From JAFNAG01 sp963721405 (GTDB lineage: Bacteria; Acidobacteriota; UBA6911): a stretch of 64,000 bases of DNA. Below, piece by piece: positions 26,966 to 33,585 of the stretch; positions within the stretch are counted from its first letter, which is position 1; each line of letters opens with the position of its first letter. Position numbers and translations under genes: made by a program. The stretch spans positions 1,488,001 to 1,552,000 of the forward strand of contig CAVRJA010000014.1 in NCBI GenBank assembly GCA_963721405.1. Direction: 5' to 3'. The notes under the pieces are model-generated. The model was not told the DNA's origin. It made no database searches and saw only the letters and a program-made list of their open reading frames with translations.

Positions 26966-28137
26966 ATGAACCCTGCTCCTCGTTCACCCTCGATCTGGAA
27001 GCTATGCGCTCTGCTGGTTTTTGTGGCAGCGGCGCATGCGCCGTTTCTCGAGCAGGCTTTCCACATGGACGACGGCATTTATCTGCTCATGGCAAGAAAT
27101 GTCCCTCGGTCGCCCTGGTTTCCGGAGGATCTGCCGGCTTATTTCGAGGGTCTCTATGCACGGGACCTCGCGTCAACGGAACATCCATGGCCTCTCACCG
27201 CATATGTGCTTGCGCTATCCGCGCAGATCGGAGGCCAATCGGAATTTTGCCTGCATCTGGCATTTATCGCTTTCCCCATGCTCCTTGCATGCGCAATGTA
27301 TTTCCTTGCGTTGCGCTTCACCCGACATCCGATGGCAGCGACAAAGAACTCGGACGGCGCGATTCCCGTCCCATACCGGGTGATCTGCTCGTAGTTCCCA
27401 GCCTTGCGACGCCCTATCAAACCCTTTTCAACGGCATGATAACTCTCGAATCAACCGTGCTGGTCGCGCCGTCGTGCGTGGTATTCGATGTGGCGGTCGT
27501 GCCGCCGGCCAGCAACCTTGTATACACCATTGGCATGCCGCTCTACGAAAAGAGCAATGGCATGGATTACAGCCTCAGCTTTGACACGGCGCGCGGCAGG
27601 CGGCTTCTAAATCATGAGCATATGGTTCCGGCCGGAGGACGCCGATGGCAGGTTCGGAAAATACCTTTAGACGATTTCGCCGGAGAACACGGCAGCATTA
27701 TCCTCTCCGCGGAAGTCGATGGCTCGGGGAACGCCGATGCGGATTGGGTCGCATTCGCCCGAGCGCGCCTTTGTGAACGAGGAACGGAGGATCAAGATTG
27801 CGTTCTTGATTTCGGCGCGCAGCTGCGCGCCGCACGCATCGAGCCGGTCGCAGGCACATGCTACTGGACTGAGGGAAATGTCCCCGTATTCCCCATGTCC
27901 GTACGCCTCGAGCAGGAACCGGCCGCGGTTTTAGTCGGCAAGTACGACTATCGCCCGAAATTTCCGGTCCGCATGCTGGATGCCGGTGCTCACGCCGGAT
28001 TCTGGTGTATGAGCTGGGGTATGCTGCCGTTTTCCGTTGCAGGAAGCGATTCAGCCCTGGAATCCATCCGTGTTTATGAGGTCATTCGACCCGTGGATGC
28101 TTACGGAGAATCGCCGCTCACTTGGTATAAGCGATAA
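26966..28137 (+). pseudogene. Chimeric pseudogene: GT39-like N-terminus joined out of frame to an unrelated C-terminus
   Basis: The first part (26966-about 27348) encodes a membrane protein start with FHMDDGIYLLMARN and two or three helices, as in GT-C glycosyltransferases. It ends at a stop at 27394 after losing its pattern near HPMAATK. From about 27350 to 28137 a different frame is open and protein-like (DLLVVPSLATPYQ, VYTIGMPLYEKSNG, GDSALESIRVYEV-type strands). It looks like a secreted or NPCBM-like domain with no start codon of its own. An internal deletion near 27348 that removed most of the glycosyltransferase best explains the arrangement. Not likely functional. Confidence 0.6.
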
Positions 28138-28200
28138 ATGTCGATAACAGAGCGTCACAAGTCCACTGAACCGCAGAGATCGCAAAGGTTGCATATGATT

Positions 28201-28751
28201 TTAGCAAAGTCGCCGGTGTCCGGCAGGGCGTGATTCCCCTACCAGATGACGAAGAACGACCTCGATGTTCCTGTCGATCTCCGCGGCGGGATAGCGCGGA
28301 TGGGTCGGCAACAGGACCAGCTCGCGGGCAGCTGCGCGGGCGTTGGGGCAGTCCCGGTAAAACTCGCGGAAATCCGGCAGATCGGCGCAATTGCGCAGGT
28401 GCTGGGCAGCGAAGTCCCGCCCCCGTCGCATCGCGTCGTCAAGGAGAGTCTCTCGATCCCGGCACTGAATCGGGTAATAGGTATAAATGTGAGGCGAATC
28501 GTCCTGCCAACCGGGCGTTATCAGGCCGCTTTGTCCGCTCAGCGCCTCGTGGTATTTCGCGGCATGAGCGATCCGTGCTGCGGTATCGGAATCGACCCGC
28601 TCCAGTTCACCCAACGCCAGCGTGGTTTGCGCGGATGACATGCAGCGCAGGTAATCCGGCGGCATCGCGTTCAGCCTGCAAGCGCCGTACTCCGGATCCA
28701 AACGGCGATTGACGATCCGAATCCTGTGAACTGTGCTGTAACGGAGAACAG
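28201..28751 (-). pseudogene. DegT/DnrJ/EryC1/StrS aminotransferase, C-terminal half (split by transposon)
   Basis: About 180 residues covering the small domain: PPDYLRCMSSAQ, ALGELERVDSDTAARIAHAAKYHEAL and the C-terminal LVLLPTHPRYPAAEIDRNIEVV, which match the PLP-dependent sugar aminotransferase family. The first 8 bases of this part (28744-28751) are one copy of the target duplication GAGAACAG. Joined at this copy to the half at 31672-32412 the frame is continuous. The ORF can be read 12 residues further into the transposon from a start at 28788, but those residues belong to the transposon end. Confidence 0.85.
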
Positions 28752-28773
28752 CTACGGCGTCAAAAGTCGGTTG
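28744..28773. repeat. Left target duplication and left terminal inverted repeat of the transposon
   Basis: GAGAACAG (28744-28751) is the host duplication; the element begins at 28752 with CTACGGCGTCAAAAGTCGGT. The 22-bp terminal repeat matches the right end (31650-31671, reversed) at 19 positions. Confidence 0.85.
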
Positions 28774-28784
28774 GATTTCCTCTC

Positions 28785-30701
28785 TCACGCTACTTCTCTC
28801 TTCTCTAAACCTCTTTGAGCCGCTTCAATGACCCGGCAGGTCATCTCCTCAGAACGTACGACCTTGCGGTCTGCACTGCAGAGGGAAGCCGTCTGAGGCT
28901 CGCTCATCTTCGCGACCGTCGAGACTGCGGCCTTCCGGCCACGCTGAGTCTTGGAATCGAGTCGGGAGAAAGCCTGAGGCAACTTGTCGAGCGAACCGCA
29001 GACAATCGAAACGTAGTCGGAATGCGCGAGATTCATGGCGAGAGCTGCCGCCGGCGGGAGTTTCTCGAAATCCTGGCTGAGAACCTTGCGTCCACTGCGG
29101 CGGCGTTCTCCGTGTTTCAGTCTGTGGAAGTACGTTTCAACGGCATTGTTGGTTCGATCGACGAGGCGGATACCGCCGCCAGCCGCTTGTGGAAGCCGAA
29201 TGGCATGACCCCAGAGGGAACGGCCGTGCTTTTGCAGATGCGCGAGCACGATGTCGATTGCGTCACGCCAGTTTCCTGCCGGACCCCGTTCGGGGCGGCG
29301 GCGCTTGAGAGAAACGGTGAGCCTTCGCACAGCGGAGCGTATGTCCTTCAATTCTGCGGCGGTGTGAATCCGATGGGCAGTGCCCCGCCTTCCGTGGCTT
29401 GATCCTTCACGCAGCCGGAGTGCATTGCGCAACTCGGCAAAGAGTCCCGCCCGTCGAGTCAGCCTGCCGGCAACGTCAGCAAAACCGAGGCCATCCTCCT
29501 CGACCGGGTGCAGGATGCGGCGCAGCCGCTCGAGAGCTTTGCGAACGGCGGGATCGGCGGCGGGATCCGCCAAGAATGTCCGCAGAGCGGCGACCACCTG
29601 CAAGCAGCGATCGTACAGGGCCAGCCAGGGCAGGTCGAAAGGAAAGCGATCGCCCTGCGTGTCGGCAGCGTAATCGAGGACCCATTGCGTCAATGCGCGC
29701 ACCGTGGCCACTCCGGCCGCACCCTTGGGCAAGCGTTGCTCCAAACCAGTCTGCTGCCATTCGCGCAATCCGGTACGAGCACGGTCGATGTCCTGGCCGA
29801 TATTACGCCCCAACTCGCGAGCCAGGGCGCGGAGTTGACTGCGCAGCCGGACTTGGCGGAACAGTGCGCGCAGTTTGTCGTGTCCTTCGGTGAGGAGATC
29901 CTTGCCGATGTCGCCAAGAAAGTGGAGATGACAGGCCAAGACCGGAATTTTGAGTTCGAGCTTCTTCACCAGAGTATCGGCGGCTTCAGTCATCGCGCGG
30001 CCCAAGTCGCGGACAATGGCGCAGGGCGATCCGAAACGGAAAACCGTTTCTCGCAACCGGGGAAGGATGGCGTCGGCCCGCTCAGTGGGTATCTTCCAGG
30101 CGCCGAGCACCCATTGGCGCCAACCCGTGTAAGCCACCAGCAAAGTCCCGCGCCCGTCTTCGCCCGTGGCGTCGATCTGTAACGGCCAGCCCCCATCCAC
30201 TGCCAGCGCGGCCTTGAGTGCAGGGGACGAGGCGTGGTGCAGTCGCGCGAGATATGAGAGAAAGCGAGTGGACAACACGCTGATCTCGCCGCTGGAGAGC
30301 GAGAGTCCGTAATCGGCCGCAAGCGAGGCTCGGATTTCCTCCCGCTGCCGGTAACGCACAAAACGCTCGAGCCCAACGTAAACCATGACATCGTAACCTA
30401 CGACGCTGCGCGTGGGTATCAGGGCCGCAAGGGCGCCGGTCGATCGTTTACTCGGGCAGCCGGCAACGCAAACGCGCACGGTCTGCCGCAATCGGAAGGA
30501 GCCGTGCTCGAGAGTAGCGCCAGTACGTTTCCATGTCTTTTGTACTCTTGTCGAAGCTCCGCATAACGCACAGCGCTCCGGCGGCGGTTCTGCATCGACC
30601 AGCGTGCCGGCGACACTCTGCGAACGCCTCCGGCACCGCTGCTCCAGCTCCCGAATTGACCGCCTCAGGCTCGCGATCTCGGCCAGCGTTATCGAGCCGT
30701 T
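28785..30701 (-). CDS. DDE-type transposase (orfB), probably made by -1 frameshifting from orfA
   Basis: A recombinase of about 640 residues. An N-terminal zinc-binding segment has CALCG and CVAGC (CX2C...CX3C). An RNase H-like core follows: LQIDATGED (first Asp), CAIVRDLGRA (second Asp) and TNNAVETYFHRLKHGERRRSG (Glu), with a large helical insertion between the second Asp and Glu. The first usable start is a TTG at 30491, but that would drop the zinc segment. The frame is open for another 70 codons up to the A8 run at 30700-30707 with no ATG, GTG or TTG, which argues for synthesis by slippage out of orfA (fusion about 854 residues). It cuts and joins the element ends. Confidence 0.85.
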   Translation of the reverse strand, partial: NGSITLAEIASLRRSIRELEQRCRRRSQSVAGTLVDAEPPPERCALCGASTRVQKTWKRTGATLEHGSFRLRQTVRVCVAGCPSKRSTGALAALIPTRSVVGYDVMVYVGLERFVRYRQREEIRASLAADYGLSLSSGEISVLSTRFLSYLARLHHASSPALKAALAVDGGWPLQIDATGEDGRGTLLVAYTGWRQWVLGAWKIPTERADAILPRLRETVFRFGSPCAIVRDLGRAMTEAADTLVKKLELKIPVLACHLHFLGDIGKDLLTEGHDKLRALFRQVRLRSQLRALARELGRNIGQDIDRARTGLREWQQTGLEQRLPKGAAGVATVRALTQWVLDYAADTQGDRFPFDLPWLALYDRCLQVVAALRTFLADPAADPAVRKALERLRRILHPVEEDGLGFADVAGRLTRRAGLFAELRNALRLREGSSHGRRGTAHRIHTAAELKDIRSAVRRLTVSLKRRRPERGPAGNWRDAIDIVLAHLQKHGRSLWGHAIRLPQAAGGGIRLVDRTNNAVETYFHRLKHGERRRSGRKVLSQDFEKLPPAAALAMNLAHSDYVSIVCGSLDKLPQAFSRLDSKTQRGRKAAVSTVAKMSEPQTASLCSADRKVVRSEEMTCRVIEAAQRGLEKREVA

Positions 30702-31348
30702 TTTTTTACCGAGTAGGAACGGAACACTTCGTCGACCTGTTTCGCGGTCACGACCCGCCCGGCCGCCTGGAGGCGCGCCGCGATGCCGGCCGCATCGTCA
30801 CGTGGATGGTGGATGACTTCCGCCAGGACGTCGATCACCAGCAACGGATCCGGCGGCACAACCGCGGCGCGGCTGGCAATCTGAAGCTTTTGCCGCGCAA
30901 TCATCTGTGCAGCAGCCTTCTTCGGATCCGCGCTCAGGTAGAGATAGATGTCCTCCAGGCGCTGCCGCGCGATGCTGCTTTCCTGTACCAGACTCCGGAG
31001 CGTGTCGTGCACGCGCAGGCCGAGCTGGCGCTGAAGTTCCTCGTGCGTCCGTCCGGCCTCGGATTGCTCAACCAGGAAGATCAAACTTGCGCGCAGGGTG
31101 CCATGGGAGGAAAACCCGATCCCGCGCCAGGACCACAGGCCCAGCCGATCGAACCTGGGGATGTGCCGCAGCGTATAGAACCGCCCTGCATGACTGTAGC
31201 TGGTGAAGTAACCAACGGCCTTCAGAATACGGAAGATCGTGGTCCGCGAAGCCGTGCCGAGCGCCGCCCGAAGTTCGTCGAGCAGCGCCGCCCGCTTGCG
31301 CCGGAAGAGCTGGTTGAGCCGCGATGTGTACTTGGTCGCAACCGACAT
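30689..31348 (-). CDS. Winged-helix DNA-binding protein of the transposon (orfA)
   Basis: A 219-residue protein. The ATG at 31348 has a perfect AGGAGG 7 bases upstream and is preferred over the longer frame to 31450. The N-terminal part (FRRKRAALLDELRAALGTASRTTIFRILKAVGYF) is a helix-turn-helix, followed by SHAGRFYTLRHIPRFDRLGLWSW and an unlabelled helical C-terminus ending YSVKKTAR at the TAA (30689-30691). The stop lies just beyond an A8 run that can shift ribosomes into the transposase frame. It probably binds the repeated site upstream of its own gene and the element end. Function beyond DNA binding is unknown. Confidence 0.75.
   Translation of the reverse strand: MSVATKYTSRLNQLFRRKRAALLDELRAALGTASRTTIFRILKAVGYFTSYSHAGRFYTLRHIPRFDRLGLWSWRGIGFSSHGTLRASLIFLVEQSEAGRTHEELQRQLGLRVHDTLRSLVQESSIARQRLEDIYLYLSADPKKAAAQMIARQKLQIASRAAVVPPDPLLVIDVLAEVIHHPRDDAAGIAARLQAAGRVVTAKQVDEVFRSYSVKKTAR
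30698..30709 (-). promoter_or_regulatory. Candidate programmed -1 ribosomal frameshift site (A8 run)
   Basis: Read on the minus strand the orfA frame is GTA AAA AAA ACG, giving the slippery heptamer A AAA AAA. A -1 slip continues as AAC GGC TCG straight into the transposase frame. orfA terminates three codons later. Poly-A slippage sites of this kind are known for IS1 and IS3 elements; here it is inferred. Confidence 0.7.
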
Positions 31349-31357
31349 GCCGCCTCC

Positions 31358-31403
31358 TGGAACAGTTACGACTAACTTTATCACAATAGTCGTGATTGTT
31401 CCA
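31358..31403. promoter_or_regulatory. Operator-like palindrome upstream of orfA
   Basis: TGGAACAGTTACGACTA (31358-31374) and its inverse TAGTCGTGATTGTTCCA (31387-31403) match at 15 of 17 positions and abut the orfA Shine-Dalgarno sequence. A third copy, TGGAACAATTACGACT, lies at 31579-31594, 77 bases inside the right end. Probably bound by OrfA, for repression or for end assembly (inference). Confidence 0.65.
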
Positions 31404-31649
31404 GATTCCCGTAGAATCCATCTCGAGGCGGCCGCGACCGCGACCCCCATCTTCCGAGGAAGTCACACGGCCAAGACCATCAGCGCACGCAGTATTCATG
31501 CGGGTTCACAAGGAATCCCTGCTACAGGGAGGAAATAACTGGATCCTGCTCAGCACCGGGGAGCAGTCAAACGCGAACTGGAACAATTACGACTTGGCGG
31601 GGAAAAGCATCCGCTGCAACACCTGCCATATCCAGTAGTTACAGAATCG

Positions 31650-31679
31650 CAACCGTCGTTTGACGCCATAGGAGAACAG
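31650..31679. repeat. Right terminal inverted repeat of the transposon and right target duplication
   Basis: The element ends at 31671; reversed, this end reads CTATGGCGTCAAACGACGGT. It is followed by the second GAGAACAG at 31672-31679. Confidence 0.85.
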
Positions 31680-32412
31680 GGTGCGTAAAAGTCGCGAACA
31701 ACGGCGGCCAGGTGAGCGCGTCGTTCGCCAAACCCCGCAAGCTCAAGGCCAGCAGGCTCGGCGTTACCACTTCGGGCAGCCGTTCCAGCCGCCGGCGGAT
31801 CCTCTCGATCAACTGGCGATCGTGAGACACCAGCATCCCGCCTTGCCAGGCGTTCAGGTTTTTATAGAAACCGAAGCTGTAGAGGCCGAGGTCACCAATG
31901 GTTCCCAGCCGTCGTCCCCCCTCGGTGGCACCGAATGCCTGCGCCGTGTCCTCGATCATCGGCACTCCGCGCCTGCGGCACATATCCCGAAGAGCGAAGG
32001 CGCCAGCGGTTATACCGTGCAGGTGAGTCACGAGAACTGCCCCGGTCCTGCCCTCCGTCATTTGTTCGGCAAGATTGGGATCGAGGCCGCAGGATTGCCG
32101 GCTGATGTCGGCAAAGACGGGGATGCCGCCGGCCAGCAGCACCATATTGACGACGTCCACGATGGTCAGGGGTGACATCACCACGGTCTGGCCCGGCCGG
32201 ATCATCTCCAGCAACGCCAGGTATAGTCCCGTGCGAGCCATTGGCACGCATAGCGCCGCCTGCACTCCAAAGCGACGGCAGATCTCTGCCTCGAGCCGGC
32301 CGGCCGATTCGCGGGATCGGGAGTGTCGCAATATCAGTCTAAGTGGAAGCAGATAGCTCTTTCGGCTGGTGTAAAGGCGGTAACGTGGATGAGGCGACCA
32401 GTCATGAACCAT
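31672..32412 (-). pseudogene. DegT/DnrJ/EryC1/StrS aminotransferase, N-terminal half (split by transposon)
   Basis: This holds the PLP-binding large domain of a sugar aminotransferase: CVPMARTGLYLAL, VVMSPLTIVDVVNMVLLAGGIPVFADI, then VPMIEDTAQAFGA (Asp binding the PLP nitrogen) and LYSFGFYKNLNAWQGGML (Lys in the position that forms the Schiff base). The ATG at 32412 overlaps the stop of the GMC gene by 11 bases, so the two were one operon. Joined to 28201-28743 it gives about 427 residues, a normal family length. The split form cannot make a complete enzyme. Confidence 0.85.
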
Positions 32413-33274
32413 CGCACACCCGGCATTCAGAGGCGATGCGGTGGGCATTGGCCATCACGGTGAATGCCGTCGTCCCGGCCGGCACCGCCGGCAGGATGCT
32501 GGCATCGATTATGTGGACGCCAGGGAGGCCCGGCAAGGTCCCCAACCGATCGGTTTGCAGGGCCGCTGGCGCGTCGTGCATGGGAAAGATCCCCCCGCTG
32601 TGATAGCCGCCACCGGGAACGTCAACCTTCAATAGAGAACGGATCGGCAGAGCGCGCAGGAGCTGCCGGTTCCGTGACAGTTTTAGAGCCACGGCACGGC
32701 TGATGCGGACAGCCATCGGATTGCTGCAGCCTTCCACCCGGAGCACTGGCTTGCCGTTACCGCACAGAGTCAGCTTGATGGAAGAAGAGACGCTCGAGTG
32801 CAGGTAGCCAAAAACCACGAACAGGCGCGCGGCCGCCGCCCGCAGTGCCGGCGTCAGGAGCGGCGAAAGCCAACCCGCCCGCCGGGAGAGCAGGTGGTGG
32901 TACAGGTCGTTGTGTCCGTAAAACTGCAGGTGTACCGGATGAGATGAAATCGCTTCGTCCTCGATTTGCGCCACAAGCTGGCAGAGTGTGTGCATCTTCT
33001 CTTTGAATATGGAAGAAGAACCGCGATAGCGGATGACCGGCAGGGTGAAGATATCGCTGTGCCTGACTTCCTGCGGTGTATCGTAGCAACCAAGAGTTGT
33101 CAATATGATGCGTGAGGTCTCCAGGAGGCCTGCGGCCAGGAACAACCGGCGGGCATGGAAGAGTCTGGATGTGCCGCTGTCTGCGGAGTGCGCCTCGATT
33201 CGGATGTTCCCATTCGTGCGGACCAGCCTGTCGAATACGACACCCGGAGTGTAGGCGACATTCCCTTCCCTCAT
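32402..33274 (-). pseudogene. GMC-type FAD oxidoreductase lacking its N-terminal FAD-binding part
   Basis: The 290-residue frame contains the middle and C-terminal domains of a glucose-methanol-choline oxidoreductase: LFLAAGLLETSRIIL, GYHSGGIFPM and VHIIDASILPAVPAGTTAFTVMANAHRIA (the GMC C-terminal active-site strand). The GxGxxG nucleotide-binding N-terminus of about 200 residues is missing, and the frame begins 117 bases from the tRNA-Ser gene. The break probably arose from recombination at the tRNA. The downstream gene is the split aminotransferase. Confidence 0.75.
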
Positions 33275-33390
33275 GAAACGAGATAACGTGGTGGTGGCCG
33301 AGTAACGGCAATCGTAGGGCGTTCGTTTTGATGGGGGCGATCTGTCTGTATTTGCAAGTTATTGAAAATATTGTATTTGGAGCGAGTGTC

Positions 33391-33480
33391 TGGCGGAGGA
33401 AGTAGGATTCGAACCCACGAGGGAGTCACCCCCCTAACGGTTTTCAAGACCGCCGCCTTCAACCACTCGGCCATTCCTCC
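33391..33480 (-). tRNA. tRNA-Ser(UGA)
   Basis: On the minus strand a 7-bp acceptor stem (GGAGGAA/TTCCTCC), a D-arm (GGCCGAGTGGTTGAAGGC), an anticodon stem-loop CGGT-CTTGAAA-ACCG with anticodon TGA, a long class II variable arm and a GTGGGTTCGAATCC T-arm are all present. The discriminator is G and CCA is encoded (33391-33393). The long variable arm confirms serine identity. The 3' end faces the degraded region at 24.8-33.3 kb, so it may have served as an integration site. Confidence 0.97.
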
Positions 33481-33585
33481 GCGGTGGCACGCATCGCACA
33501 ACATCTTACTTTCTTCGCCGCGATTTGCAAGCCCGGAAGGAGGAGGGGCGATGCCTGGCTGGAATGTTCCCATTGTGTTCAGGAG

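Larger units (their letters stand above)
28752..31671 (-). mobile_element. 2.92-kb two-ORF transposon inserted in the aminotransferase gene
   Basis: Ends are fixed by three independent signs. First, an 8-bp direct repeat (GAGAACAG) flanks it at 28744-28751 and 31672-31679. Second, imperfect 22-bp inverted repeats start CTA(C/T)GGCGTCAAA at both ends. Third, removing the element and one repeat copy rejoins the aminotransferase in frame. The element carries orfA (30689-31348, winged-helix DNA-binding protein) and orfB (28785-about 30701, DDE transposase), overlapping at an A8 run. A 300-base leader at the right end holds three copies of a TGGAACA(A/G)TTACGACT site. I do not recognise the IS family; it is not a plain IS3, IS4 or IS66 layout. 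Confidence 0.85.

Noticed and set aside
28201..28788. Separate small gene reading into the transposon
   Set aside because: The residues before RYST come from the transposon end; the true gene continues at 31672 after the target duplication.
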